From the NCBI GenBank assembly GCA_041402125.1, contig JAWKSY010000017.1, positions 43,886-107,885 on the forward strand: a stretch of DNA of 64,000 nt, read 5' to 3'. The notes under the pieces were generated by a model. The model was not told the DNA's origin. It searched no databases and worked only from the letters and a program-made list of their open reading frames with translations. Of the stretch, positions 17,212 to 25,489 are shown piece by piece (within the stretch, counting starts at the first letter, position 1; the number at the start of each line of letters is the position of its first letter). Source of the DNA: JAWKSY01 sp041402125. Lineage in GTDB: Bacteria; Planctomycetota; GCA-002687715; DRQF01. The translations under genes were made by a program, and so were the position numbers.

Positions 17212-18671
17212 GACCGCTCGAATCCGTCCCACATGCCGCGCACGAGGTCGCTGAAGGCGATGCCGTCGGGCCCCGCGTCCTTCGCGAGCGCGGCGTGGCG
17301 ATGGAGACCCTCCAGGAGCAGCTCGATCCCGAACATCGCCGCGCCGGTCTCGAGATCCGGGAGGAAGCGCGCCACCAGCGAGGACAGGGAGGGGACGGCC
17401 GCGAGCTCGGCGCGGAGCTCCTCGTCGTCGCGGCGCGTGTCGGTGTGGAGGACGCCGCCCCCGCGGACGAACTCCGTCAGCGCCTCGTAGGGGTTCGCCT
17501 CGTCCTCGTCGGCGCGGAAGAAGTCGGGGAAGCGGCGATCGAAGACGCGCTTCGCGGCCTCGCCGATGATGTGCTCGGCGACGCGTTCGGGCCCCTCCTT
17601 CTCGCCCTCGAAGACGAGCTCGACCTTGCCGACGATCGCGGCCGTCGAGGCGAAGAGGTCGCCGAGGCGCAGCGTCGTCCGGTCGCGATCGAGGCGGAGG
17701 GCGCGCTGCTCCGCGTTCGCGACCGCGGTCTCGAGAAGGGCGATCGTGAGGCGCGCGGAGACGCCCGAGCTCTGGTCGATCCAGTCGGACTCGCGGGCGG
17801 CCCGCGCCGTCTCCTCGACGACCTCGCGCGCCAGCTCGGGCACGAGGACGTCGACCTCGCCCCGGTCGAGCTCGGCCTCCTGGCGGGTGATGGCGATGCC
17901 GGCCGCGAGATCCCGCGGGTAGTGCGTGTGGATCTGGGCCGCGATCCGGTCGCGGAGCGGCGTGATGAGGTTGCCCCGCTTCGTGTAGTCCTCGGGGTTG
18001 GCCGAGAAGACGAGCAGCAGGTCGAGCTCGAGGCGCAGCGGGAGGCCGCGGACCTGGACGTCCCGCTCCTCCATCGCGTTCAGGAGCGCGACCTGGATCC
18101 TCGGGGAGAGGTCGGGCAGCTCGTTGATCGCCATGATCCCGCGGTTGGCGCGCGGCAGGAGCCCCCAGGCGACGGCCTCCTCGTCCGCGATGGAGAAACC
18201 GCGGCGCGAGGCGCGGATGGGATCGACGTCGCCGATGAGGTCGGCCATCGAGACGTCCGGCGTCGCGAGCTTCTCGCGGTAGCGCTCGTCGCGAGGGATC
18301 CAGCGGATCGCGGCGTCGTCGCCCGACTCGGTCAGGATGCGCCGTCCTTCCGGGCTCACCGGCGCGAAGGGATCGTCGTTGAGGGGCGCTCCGGCGAGGG
18401 CGGGGAGCTGAGGGTCGAGGAAGCGGACAAGGCCCCGGAGAAGTCGCGTCTTCGCCTGACCGCGGAGGCCGAGGAGGATGAGGTCGTGTCCGGCGAGCAG
18501 GGCGTTGACGAGGGCGGGTTCGACGGTGTCCTCGTAGCCGACGATGCCGGGAAAGAGCGGCTCGTCGCGCCGCAGCGCGGCGATCAGGTTCGCGCGCAGC
18601 TCCTCGCGCACGGTGCGCGGGCGCCAGCCGCTCTCGCGGAGGGCGCCGAGGGTCGTGGGGCGGTCGTTCAC
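17208..18671 (-). CDS. MoxR/magnesium-chelatase-type AAA+ ATPase
   Basis: A 487-residue AAA+ ATPase of the MoxR/ChlI-like group. The Walker A-like loop is GLRGQAKTR (residue about 67), the variant typical for this family. 'NRGIMAINELPDL' is the Walker B region and 'VFSANPEDYTKRG' the sensor 1 segment. The C-terminal lid (RRFPDFFRADEDE onward) is present. It would remodel client proteins together with the VWA partner that follows by a 4-base overlap. The start is GTG at 18671 with GAGGACC upstream; the frame is open further upstream but that stretch is not protein-like. Confidence 0.88.
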   Translation of the reverse strand: MNDRPTTLGALRESGWRPRTVREELRANLIAALRRDEPLFPGIVGYEDTVEPALVNALLAGHDLILLGLRGQAKTRLLRGLVRFLDPQLPALAGAPLNDDPFAPVSPEGRRILTESGDDAAIRWIPRDERYREKLATPDVSMADLIGDVDPIRASRRGFSIADEEAVAWGLLPRANRGIMAINELPDLSPRIQVALLNAMEERDVQVRGLPLRLELDLLLVFSANPEDYTKRGNLITPLRDRIAAQIHTHYPRDLAAGIAITRQEAELDRGEVDVLVPELAREVVEETARAARESDWIDQSSGVSARLTIALLETAVANAEQRALRLDRDRTTLRLGDLFASTAAIVGKVELVFEGEKEGPERVAEHIIGEAAKRVFDRRFPDFFRADEDEANPYEALTEFVRGGGVLHTDTRRDDEELRAELAAVPSLSSLVARFLPDLETGAAMFGIELLLEGLHRHAALAKDAGPDGIAFSDLVRGMWDGFERS

Positions 18672-18778
18672 GTCAGGTCCTCGTTCCCGGAGGGTCGGAT
18701 CGGCCGTCGGCCGGACCTCGGGATGATGGCCCCCTCCGGACGGGGACGCCAGGAAGACCGCGGGAGGCTCGAGGACGC

Positions 18779-19732
18779 TCAGACCGCCTGATCGCGACCC
18801 TCCTCGACGTGGTCGCGCAGGAACTCGGCCGCGCCCCGCAAGCGGAAGCGGACCTGGTCCTCCGAGAGCTCCAGCATCCGCTCGATCGTCACGAGGTCGA
18901 ATCCCTCGACGTAGTGGAGCCGGAAGCAGCGTCGCCAGTCGCGGGGGAGCTCGGAGAGCGCGCCGGACAGTCGGCGGCGGAGCGCCGCGGGATCCTCGCG
19001 TCCCGGCGAGACCGCGCCGGCTTCCTCGTCGCCGACGAAGTAGGCGACGAGCTCCTCGACCTCGTCGTCGTGATCGCCTCCGTGCATGCCGGGCCCGGCG
19101 GCGCCGCGCTCGGCCGCGGCGGCCTCGAGCGCGTGGAGGGCGACCTCGTAGATCCAGCCTCGCGAGCTGACGCGCCGCGGCTTCTCGTCGAAGCGTCGCG
19201 CCGCCTCCTCCAGTGCCGCGGAAGCGACGGCGGCGACCTCGACGCGGATGCCGGCGCGGCGGGCGAGCTGGCGCGCCTCGGAGGCGAGGAATCGCTCCAG
19301 GGCCTCGCGTTCCGCCTCGGCCTCGCGCCGGAAGACCTCGACCTCGTGTCCCGGAGCCGCGTAGGGGAAGCCGACCTGCCGGGCCGCCGCGTTCTCGGCC
19401 TCTCCGTGCATGTGCCGGTGGAGATGCTCGCGTCGGAGGAGCTGCTTGAACTCCCGGAGCTGGCGGACGAGCTTCTTGAAGGCGCGGTCGAAGGCGCCGC
19501 GGAGATGACTCTCCTCCGCGCGCCCCGTCAGCGTGGTTCCCGGCAGGCGGAGCGAGATCCGGACCTCGTGCGTTCCCTCCCGCGTCGACCGTTCCAGGTG
19601 GATGTGGCACTCGCGCTCGGGAAAGCGCTCGGTGAGCTCGGAGAGCTTGTCGAGTCGTCGCGCGAAGTACTCGCGGTTCGAGTCGCGCAGGTCGACGGCG
19701 CCGGTGTCGAAGGTGACGTTGAGTCGGCTCAT
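18779..19732 (-). CDS. HPF/RaiA-like ribosome-hibernation domain fused to ECF sigma-like domain
   Basis: A 317-residue protein with two apparent parts. Residues 1-105 look like a ribosome hibernation promoting factor: NREYFARRLDKLSELTERFP, then 'HEVRISLRLPGTTLTGRAEE', then AFDRAFKKLVRQLREFK, matching the beta-alpha-beta-beta-beta-alpha HPF fold. A His-rich linker (REHLHRHMHGE) follows. Residues about 140-210 (FLASEARQLARRAGI ... RRFDEKPRRVSSRGWIYEVA) resemble sigma region 2, weakly. Residues 252-317 (LSELPRDWRRCFRLHYVEGF, then ERMLELSEDQVRFRLRGA) resemble ECF sigma region 4 with its helix-turn-helix. ATG at 19732 has GGAGGATC upstream. MATE lies upstream and MoxR/VWA downstream, all on one strand. 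The fusion is inferred from pattern only. Confidence 0.6.
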   Translation of the reverse strand: MSRLNVTFDTGAVDLRDSNREYFARRLDKLSELTERFPERECHIHLERSTREGTHEVRISLRLPGTTLTGRAEESHLRGAFDRAFKKLVRQLREFKQLLRREHLHRHMHGEAENAAARQVGFPYAAPGHEVEVFRREAEAEREALERFLASEARQLARRAGIRVEVAAVASAALEEAARRFDEKPRRVSSRGWIYEVALHALEAAAAERGAAGPGMHGGDHDDEVEELVAYFVGDEEAGAVSPGREDPAALRRRLSGALSELPRDWRRCFRLHYVEGFDLVTIERMLELSEDQVRFRLRGAAEFLRDHVEEGRDQAV

Positions 19733-19792
19733 GGGGCGATCCTCCGGTCCCGACATCGTAGCGGATTCGCCGCCGGCGCGCCGCCGCGCCGG

Positions 19793-21124
19793 TCAGGCGC
19801 GGCCGAGCCGCCGGCGGATCCGCCGCATCAGCAAGAGGGCGACGGTGGCGAGCCCTCCGCAGAGGCCCCACCAGTAGCCTCCGAGCCAGACCTCCGACCC
19901 CCGGTGGGCGAGGACGAGGCCGAGCGGGAGGCCGACCAGCCAGTAGCCGAAGAGCGCCAGCAGGGCGGGGATGCGCGTGTCCGCCGCGCCCCGGAGGATG
20001 CCGGCGGAGATCGCCTGCAGTCCGTCGCAGAGCTGGAACACGCCCGCGATCGAGATCAGGGCGGCGGCCGCCGCGACGGTCGCGATCTCGTCGGTGTAGG
20101 CGCGCGCGAGGGTCTCCGGCAGGACGAGGAAGATCGCGCTGAAGACGAGCTGCACGACGGCGCCCACGCCCAGCGCGACGGCGGCCCGGCGACGGGCGAG
20201 CCCGGGATCTCCCGCGCCGATCGCCTGGCCGACGCGTGCGGCGGCCGCCATGCCGAGACCGAGCGGCACCATGAAGCTGAGGCTCGCGAGGTTGATCGCC
20301 ACGCCGTGCGCCGCGAGGGCGGTCGCACCCTGTCGTCCCATCAGGAGCGCGACCGCGACGAAGACCCAGAGCTCCAGCGAGACCTGGAGGGTGATCGGTC
20401 CGCCGAGCCGCAGGAGCTCGGCGAAGGGACGGGGACCGAGCCGGGGACGCGGATGCGGAGGACGGAGCGCCGCGAGGTGGTCGCGTCCGGCGAAGAGGAT
20501 GACGAGGAGCATCCCCCATCGGCAGATCGTCGTCGCGATGGCCGAGCCCGCGACTCCGAGGGCCGGCAGACCGAAGTTCCCGAAGACGAGGCCGTAGTTC
20601 GCCACGACGTTCAGCAGGTTGCCGAGCACGATCGCGACGACGATCTCGCGCGTCCGGTCGGTCGCCTGGAACGACTGCCGCAGCGCGGTGAAGAGGAGGA
20701 AGGCCGGCGCGGAGAAGCCCAGTCGTTCGACGTAGGACACCGCGCCGGGGATGATCCGGGGGTCCTGCTCGAGCGCCCGGAAGACGGGGCCGGAGAGGGC
20801 ATGGAGGACCATCACCGGGACGGAGATCACGAGCGCGAGGGCGAGTCCGCGCTCCACGTGCCGCGCGAGCCGCGTGCGGTCGCCGGCTCCGAAGGCCTGC
20901 GACACGAGCGGATCGAGGGCGTAGAGGAGACCGCCCAGCGCGAAGGAGACGGCCGAGGAGTAGGCGTGCCCCAGGTTCGCGGCCGCGAGGGCCTCGGGGG
21001 AGACGCGGCCGACCATGAGGTTGTCCACGACGCCCATCGCCATCATGCCGACCTGCACGGCGGTGATGGGGAGGGCGAGGCGGAGGAGCGAGACGACCTC
21101 GTCTCGGGGGGATGAGCTGGACAT
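19793..21124 (-). CDS. MATE family multidrug/cation exporter
   Basis: A 443-residue inner-membrane protein with about twelve helices in two homologous halves, as in MATE exporters that expel drugs using a Na+ or H+ gradient. Family features are LALPITAVQVGMMAMGVVDN at the N-terminus, the loop 'GAGDRTRLARHVERG', and in the second half 'LRLGGPITLQVSLELWVF' and 'AIGAGDPGLARRRAAVALGV'. The start is either ATG 21124 or GTG 21127; ATG was preferred, with AAGG just upstream. It lies 60 bases before the HPF-sigma gene on the same strand and after a terminator. Confidence 0.93.
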   Translation of the reverse strand: MSSSSPRDEVVSLLRLALPITAVQVGMMAMGVVDNLMVGRVSPEALAAANLGHAYSSAVSFALGGLLYALDPLVSQAFGAGDRTRLARHVERGLALALVISVPVMVLHALSGPVFRALEQDPRIIPGAVSYVERLGFSAPAFLLFTALRQSFQATDRTREIVVAIVLGNLLNVVANYGLVFGNFGLPALGVAGSAIATTICRWGMLLVILFAGRDHLAALRPPHPRPRLGPRPFAELLRLGGPITLQVSLELWVFVAVALLMGRQGATALAAHGVAINLASLSFMVPLGLGMAAAARVGQAIGAGDPGLARRRAAVALGVGAVVQLVFSAIFLVLPETLARAYTDEIATVAAAAALISIAGVFQLCDGLQAISAGILRGAADTRIPALLALFGYWLVGLPLGLVLAHRGSEVWLGGYWWGLCGGLATVALLLMRRIRRRLGRA

Positions 21125-21163
21125 CACCTTCGTCGTGTTCCGTTCCGTCCCGGTGGAAGAAGA

Positions 21164-21192
21164 CGGGGCCCCGGATTCGATCCGGGGCCCCG
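21164..21192 (-). terminator. Intrinsic terminator after the secreted 21.3-22.2 kb gene
   Basis: Perfect 13-bp arms (21164-21176 and 21180-21192) with a TCG loop. On the minus strand the stem is followed by the pyrimidine run GTCTTCTTCC. It separates the secreted protein gene from the MATE gene. Confidence 0.7.
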
Positions 21193-21271
21193 CATCGTCG
21201 TGTTCAGGCGAAGGACGGACGAAGGTCGGACCCGAGGGGTCCGCGCGGGACGCCGCGGCGTCCCGTCGCCG

Positions 21272-22222
21272 TCACTTCTTCTTGGAGTAGATGGCGCCGC
21301 CGTTGACGTCGACGTCACCGCCGCCGGTGAAGGCGATCTCGATCTGCTCGTCGCCGGCGTCGATGGTCTGGCCGCCCTCGACCTTGATCTGGCCCTTGAC
21401 GGCCATCTTGTAGAGGTACTTGTCGTTGACGCCGATCAGGATCTCGCCCTTCGGGTCGCCGCTGATGGTGAAGGGCAGCTCCTGGCCGCCGGTCATCTTG
21501 GTGACGAGATCGAAGACGCCGACCTCGTTGCCGAGGACGTTGCGGACCTCCTTGAGGGTCAGCGTGCCGGAGAAGACGTCCTTCGGATCGCCGAGATCGG
21601 CGTCCTCGCCGTCCGCGCCGACGAGCGCCGCGACCTGGGCCCCGTCCAGCTTGATCGTCTCGCCGATGCGCATCTCGGCCGGAACGGTCTTGGCGATGCG
21701 GTCGGAGAAGGCCTTGAAGGTGCCGTCGTCCTGCAGGTACTGCTTGCGAGCGGCCTTCGCGGTCTCGTCATCGACCGCCTTGCCTTCCTCGTCGGTGACC
21801 GCGGCCGGGCTCTGCGAGGCGTCGATGATGACGGTCTTGCCGACCAGGGCGGTCTGGCCGGCGGAGAGGCCGGTCTCGCTCGGCGCCTGCATCGGAGCCT
21901 CGGTCTTCTCGAGCTTGTCCCACTTGGTGGTGGTGACCTTGGCCTTGTTGACGACGCCGTTCTTGTCGACGCCGAGGACCTCGAGACCGTGCTGGTTGGT
22001 CTCGTCCTGGCTCTGGCTCTGAGCGCCCTGCTCCATGCCGCCCACGGTGACGCTGACGTTCATGGTCACCTTCACCTTCGAGCTGACGGCGGCCTTGTCG
22101 CCGACGACGAAGGGGCGGGCCTTGAACTTCACGAGGGCGGGGGCGGGCGCGGGGGCGGTCTCGGTCTGCGCGACGGCGGTGCTCGCGATCAGCAGGGCGC
22201 CGAGGAGGCTGAGGATCTTCAT
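21272..22222 (-). CDS. Secreted protein of unknown function
   Basis: A 316-residue exported protein with signal peptide MKILSLLGALLIASTAVAQ. The mature part starts with a Pro/Ala linker (TAPAPAPALVKF), then beta-rich sequence with alternating hydrophobic residues (KVKVTMNVSVTVGG, KVTTTKWDKLEK, ELPFTISGDPKGEILIGV) and ends YSKKK. It has no catalytic motif that I recognise and no transmembrane segment. Codon use and GC look like its neighbours. GGAG precedes ATG 22222. A single-gene unit is suggested by the terminator that follows. It might be an envelope or matrix protein, but that is a guess. Confidence 0.75.
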   Translation of the reverse strand: MKILSLLGALLIASTAVAQTETAPAPAPALVKFKARPFVVGDKAAVSSKVKVTMNVSVTVGGMEQGAQSQSQDETNQHGLEVLGVDKNGVVNKAKVTTTKWDKLEKTEAPMQAPSETGLSAGQTALVGKTVIIDASQSPAAVTDEEGKAVDDETAKAARKQYLQDDGTFKAFSDRIAKTVPAEMRIGETIKLDGAQVAALVGADGEDADLGDPKDVFSGTLTLKEVRNVLGNEVGVFDLVTKMTGGQELPFTISGDPKGEILIGVNDKYLYKMAVKGQIKVEGGQTIDAGDEQIEIAFTGGGDVDVNGGAIYSKKK

Positions 22223-22641
22223 CGGTCGGTACTCCAGAGAGAGGTGTTCGTTCGGGCCCGGTCCGGGCCGGCGAGAGGATGCGTGTCGCCGAGGGGCTCC
22301 ACAAGCGAGGATGCGCCGGGGAACGGACCTCCGTGACGGGTGATCGCGGATTTCACCCCCGGGAATCGCGCTCCGTGGAGACGCGGGCGCCGTCTCCGAC
22401 TCTCGGGGCGGATTCGATTCTTGAAAGGGATGGCGCCCCGGCGGGCGACGGGGTACAAGTCGGGCGGGTGGGAAAGCGACGGATCTCCGGTCCCGCGGGT
22501 GGGTTGCCGCCGTTCGGGATATCCCGGGGCCGGTCTCCGGAAGTCCGGCTTGCCGCCCGGACGGCGAACCGTATCAATGATCGGCGCGCCGCCCGTACCT
22601 CCGCCTCGTGCGGTATCCGTCCGTTCCGAGTGAGCCGGATC
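22223..22641. other. Divergent intergenic region
   Basis: About 420 bases between two divergent secreted-protein genes. No coding frame has a ribosome site or a recognisable product. The only regulatory candidate seen is the plus-strand promoter at 22550-22577. Confidence 0.4.
22550..22577 (+). promoter_or_regulatory. Candidate promoter for the 22.6 kb secreted protein gene
   Basis: TTGCCG (22550-22555), a 16-base spacer and TATCAA (22572-22577), about 65 bases before the ATG at 22642. Confidence 0.35.
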
Positions 22642-23763
22642 ATGAGAATCCTCGCGGCCATCGCGTTCCACCTCGCCCTCGGCGCCTCGCTCGCGGCGCA
22701 GGCGGTCGTCTTCACCGGGGACGTCCAGGCGGACTTCCCGGCCGATCGCTACATGGCCGACCCGGGCGGCATCGACGTCGGCGTCCCGCCGGCGCTGATC
22801 TCCGCCGGCTTCCCGATCAGCGGCTGGGACATGAAGGGCGTCGCGCTCTCCTACGAGAGTTCGACGGACACGCTCTTCGTCGGGATCGACACCTACGTCA
22901 TCGCCGGCGACGCGGACGGGGACGGCGATCCGGGCGGGGAGAGCGCGCCCTTCCAGCTCATCGGCGGCATCGACTGGCCCGACTTCGGCGGGAGCGAGTA
23001 CTTCACGCTCGCCTTCGACTTCGACGACGACGGCGCGCTCGACGTCATCGCGGGGATCCCCGAGAACGGCGACCTGAGCGACTACGTGTGCTCGCTCTAC
23101 GTGCCGACCCCCGGCAGCACCGTCAGCGCGACCTTCGAGGCCTTCGGACTGCCCGTCCTCGGCTGCACGGGTCCGCCTCCGACCCCGCCGAGCGCGGCCT
23201 GGCCCGATCTCGAGTTCACGATCCCGAACTTCTCCGTCCTCACCGCGATGTTCGGGGTGCCGGGCGTGAACGACTTCGGCCTCCACGTCTTCCTCGGTTC
23301 GCTCGACGACGGCGGACTCGGCGAGGACTATATCCCCTTCATCAGCGCCTCGCTGGGTCAGAACGCCGACTGCCTGCCCGTGCCGAATCACTACGAGCTC
23401 GTCTCGGTGACCGACATGGGCGGCCCGCAGCTCGCGAAGACGCGCCTCGGCCTCCTGAACCTCTACGGGGCCTGCGTCTTCTACTCGCTGCTCCAGAGCC
23501 CCTTCCCGATCCCGATCGTCGAGCTCCCGGGGTTGCCCACGCTGGGCATCGGCCTGATCGGCCAGCCCGGCACGGTCGGCGTCGTGGACGTGCCGATCCC
23601 GATCGTCCCCCGGCCGCCGGTGTCCTGCTACGACATCGACCTGCTCGTGCCCCCGGCGGTCCCCGTCGGGACGACGATCTACGCGCAGGTCCTCAGCTAT
23701 CCGCTCTTCGACGTCACGCAGACCTACTACACGAGCAACGTCGTGGTGTACGTCCAGCCCTGA
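22642..23763 (+). CDS. Secreted protein with Asp-rich calcium-type loops, function unknown
   Basis: A 373-residue exported protein. The signal peptide is MRILAAIAFHLALGASLAAQ. The mature part carries Asp-rich loops resembling calcium sites (GDADGDGDPGG, FDFDDDGALDV) in an all-beta context. It has several Cys (YVCSLYV, GCTGPPP, YGACVFYS, VSCYDIDLL) that could form disulphides. The C-terminal 100 residues (LPTLGIGLIGQPGTVGVVDV and YAQVLSYPLFDVTQT) look like the extra C-terminal module of other secreted proteins here. No enzyme motif is seen. The ATG at 22642 has only a weak ribosome site. It precedes the YgjP-like gene by 25 bases, so the two may be co-transcribed. Confidence 0.75.
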   Translation: MRILAAIAFHLALGASLAAQAVVFTGDVQADFPADRYMADPGGIDVGVPPALISAGFPISGWDMKGVALSYESSTDTLFVGIDTYVIAGDADGDGDPGGESAPFQLIGGIDWPDFGGSEYFTLAFDFDDDGALDVIAGIPENGDLSDYVCSLYVPTPGSTVSATFEAFGLPVLGCTGPPPTPPSAAWPDLEFTIPNFSVLTAMFGVPGVNDFGLHVFLGSLDDGGLGEDYIPFISASLGQNADCLPVPNHYELVSVTDMGGPQLAKTRLGLLNLYGACVFYSLLQSPFPIPIVELPGLPTLGIGLIGQPGTVGVVDVPIPIVPRPPVSCYDIDLLVPPAVPVGTTIYAQVLSYPLFDVTQTYYTSNVVVYVQP

Positions 23764-23788
23764 TCGCGTCCGCGTCCGGAGGGTTCCG

Positions 23789-24523
23789 GTGACCGCCGAG
23801 AGTCCGCGCCGCATCGAGCTCCTCCACACCGAGGTGCGGTACCGCGTGACGCGGAGCCGACGGCTGAAGTCCGTCCAGCTCCGCATCGACGTCGCCCACG
23901 GGCTCGAGGTCCTCCTGCCCCGACGGCTGGAGGGCTACGACGAGCGGCCGCTCCTGCGCCGTCACGCGCGCTGGATCCTGGAGCGACTCCGACGTTCCGA
24001 GGCGCGACGCGCGCTCGGGCCCCGGGCGGTCTGGACCGACGGCGGCGAGGTCCCGCTCTTCGGCCACCGCTGTCCCCTCACCGTCCGCGTCGAGCGCGAC
24101 CGCGGCCGGACCGCGGCACGCTACCGCGGCGGGCGCGTCGCGGTCCGGGCCCCGATTGACGCCTCGCCGGACGACCTTCGATCGGCCGTCGTCGCGCTCT
24201 ACCGCGCCATCGCGCGCGAGACCCTCGAGAGCCGCGTCGCCCACTGGAGCCGGGAAGCCTCGGTCCGGGCGAGGTCGGTCACGATCCGGGAGCAGGCCAC
24301 GCGCTGGGGTTCCTGTTCCGGCGCCGGTCGTCTCAGCTTCAACTGGCGTCTCGTCATCGCGCCCTGCGAGATCCTCGACTACGTCGCGGCCCACGAGGTC
24401 GCGCACCTCGTGCACTTCGACCACGGCCCCGAGTGGCAGGGACTCCTGGATCGGCTGATGCCGGACTGGCGCCGTTGGGAGGACTGGCTCGACCGGAACG
24501 GCGAGCTGCTCTACCTGCCCTGA
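23789..24523 (+). CDS. YgjP-like (DUF45) zinc metallopeptidase
   Basis: A 244-residue cytoplasmic protein of the YgjP/DUF45 family of small zinc-dependent peptidases. The zinc motif is HEVAHLVHFDHG (HExxH plus a downstream His). It is preceded by the family signature ATRWGSCSGAGRLSFNWRLV. The N-terminal half (RYRVTRSRRLKSVQLRID) is the usual beta domain. Family members have been linked to protein quality control, but substrates are poorly known. GTG at 23789 has GGAGGG upstream. Confidence 0.9.
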   Translation: MTAESPRRIELLHTEVRYRVTRSRRLKSVQLRIDVAHGLEVLLPRRLEGYDERPLLRRHARWILERLRRSEARRALGPRAVWTDGGEVPLFGHRCPLTVRVERDRGRTAARYRGGRVAVRAPIDASPDDLRSAVVALYRAIARETLESRVAHWSREASVRARSVTIREQATRWGSCSGAGRLSFNWRLVIAPCEILDYVAAHEVAHLVHFDHGPEWQGLLDRLMPDWRRWEDWLDRNGELLYLP

Positions 24524-24583
24524 GCGCCCGGGGCATCGCCGTGCCCGCGTCGCGCGCGGCGGGAGGGGAGAGGGGGAGGGGAG

Positions 24584-24657
24584 CGCGCCCACCAGGACTC
24601 GAACCTGGGACCGACGGATTAGAAATCCGTTGCTCTATCCAACTGAGCTATGGGCGC
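24584..24657 (-). tRNA. tRNA-Arg (anticodon TCT)
   Basis: A 74-base cloverleaf on the minus strand. The 7-bp acceptor stem is GCGCCCA paired with TGGGCGC, the anticodon loop TTTCTAA carries TCT (reads AGA), the T-arm has GGTTCGAGTCC and the discriminator is G. CCA is not encoded. Confidence 0.96.
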
Positions 24658-24680
24658 CGAAGCGCGGCGAACCGATCGAC

Positions 24681-24714
24681 AAAACAAAAGGAGGTGCGTT
24701 TCGCGCACCTCCTT
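24681..24714 (-). terminator. Intrinsic terminator after tRNA-Arg(CCG)
   Basis: Arms 24688-24698 and 24704-24714 (AAGGAGGTGCG, 11 bp) with a 5-base loop. On the minus strand the stem runs into TTTTGTTTTG, the clearest terminator in the window. It lies between the two tRNA-Arg genes, so the second must have its own promoter or rely on read-through. Confidence 0.85.
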
Positions 24715-24745
24715 CTCGATCTTCGATCGGACGCGCCGTCCGGAG

Positions 24746-24818
24746 TGCTCCCGCCAGGACTCGAACCTGGAATTCCGGCTTCGGAGGCCAGTGGTTTATC
24801 CAGTTAGCCTACAGGAGC
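24746..24818 (-). tRNA. tRNA-Arg (anticodon CCG)
   Basis: A 73-base cloverleaf on the minus strand. The acceptor stem is GCTCCTG with CGGGAGC (one G-U pair), the anticodon loop CTCCGAA carries CCG (reads CGG), the T-arm is standard and the discriminator is A. CCA is not encoded. Confidence 0.95.
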
Positions 24819-24822
24819 GAAT

Positions 24823-24848
24823 GGGGCCGACTCGGACGAGTCGGCCCC
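24823..24848 (-). terminator. Hairpin between histone gene and tRNA-Arg(CCG)
   Basis: Perfect 12-bp arms (GGGGCCGACTCG) with a 2-base loop, 5 bases before the tRNA 5' end. There is only a weak T-run, so it may be a terminator or a processing hairpin for a joint histone-tRNA transcript. Confidence 0.45.
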
Positions 24849-24927
24849 GTGCGTCGCGCGGAAATCTTACTGCGCGCGTCGGACTCCACAAGGAGTCATC
24901 CGCGACTTCCGCACCCGCGGGCGCGGA

Positions 24928-25146
24928 TCAAAGATCGTGGGCGCGCACCGTCGAACGCTTGTTGTTCTGCGCGCGGGCGCAGGCGTTCGAGATGACGTGG
25001 TGGATCTCGGCGTTGAGAGCCTCGAGCAGCTCGCCCGAGGTCATGCAGCCGTTCGACTTGATCGCGGCCTTGACCTTGCTGCCGACGATCAGGGTCTCGA
25101 TCGCCTTCTTCTTCGGCGCCGCCTTCTTCTTGGCCTTCTTAGCCAT
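24928..25146 (-). CDS. Bacterial histone-fold protein with lysine-rich N-terminal tail
   Basis: A 72-residue basic protein. Residues 1-14 are a Lys/Ala tail (MAKKAKKKAAPKKK). Residues about 21-72 fit one histone fold: helix 1 'SKVKAAIKSN', loop 'GCMTSG', long helix 2 'ELLEALNAEIHHVISNACAR', then 'KRSTVRAHDL'. That ending keeps the R-x-T-V-x-x-x-D pattern (the RD clamp) known from archaeal and Bdellovibrio-type bacterial histones. Helix 3 is cut to a stub, as reported for bacterial histones. It probably binds or bends DNA as a dimer. GGAGGT lies upstream of ATG 25146. HU or H1-like proteins are the alternatives, but the helix pattern does not suit them. Confidence 0.75.
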   Translation of the reverse strand: MAKKAKKKAAPKKKAIETLIVGSKVKAAIKSNGCMTSGELLEALNAEIHHVISNACARAQNNKRSTVRAHDL

Positions 25147-25489
25147 TGTCTTCTACCTCCGGTGAAGAGAGTTCCCAGGGTCGGAGGCGAACCTCTTTCC
25201 CTCCCAAGTGCGCGCATCCTAAAACTGCCGAGGGACGGAAAGAAGGCAGGAAACGCCCGTTCCGAGCCGTTTTTTGGCCTTCTGGGCGGAATTCGTGGCT
25301 TTTCCGGTCCCGGATCGGCCCTCCGGGCCCCGGATCCGGCCCCGGGGGCCGGTTCCGAGGCTCTGGCGCGTGGAGGCGAGGGCGTTCCCGGCGGGCGCGC
25401 GAGCGAGGCGCGAGAGAGCGTCGCACCTCGCTCGCGAGGCGCCCTCGTCGCGTCGACCGACGCTCCGACAAAGGAGTGGCCCGCGCCGC
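25147..25489. other. Intergenic region upstream of the histone gene
   Basis: No coding frame here looks real. It holds the histone leader, a TAGGAT -10 candidate and GC-rich partial palindromes around 25310-25360 with no clear function. Confidence 0.4.
25216..25221 (-). promoter_or_regulatory. Candidate -10 box (TAGGAT) for the histone gene
   Basis: TAGGAT followed by GCGC on the minus strand, about 70 bases before the histone ATG, identical to the box in front of the VOC gene. No clear -35 is seen. Confidence 0.35.
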
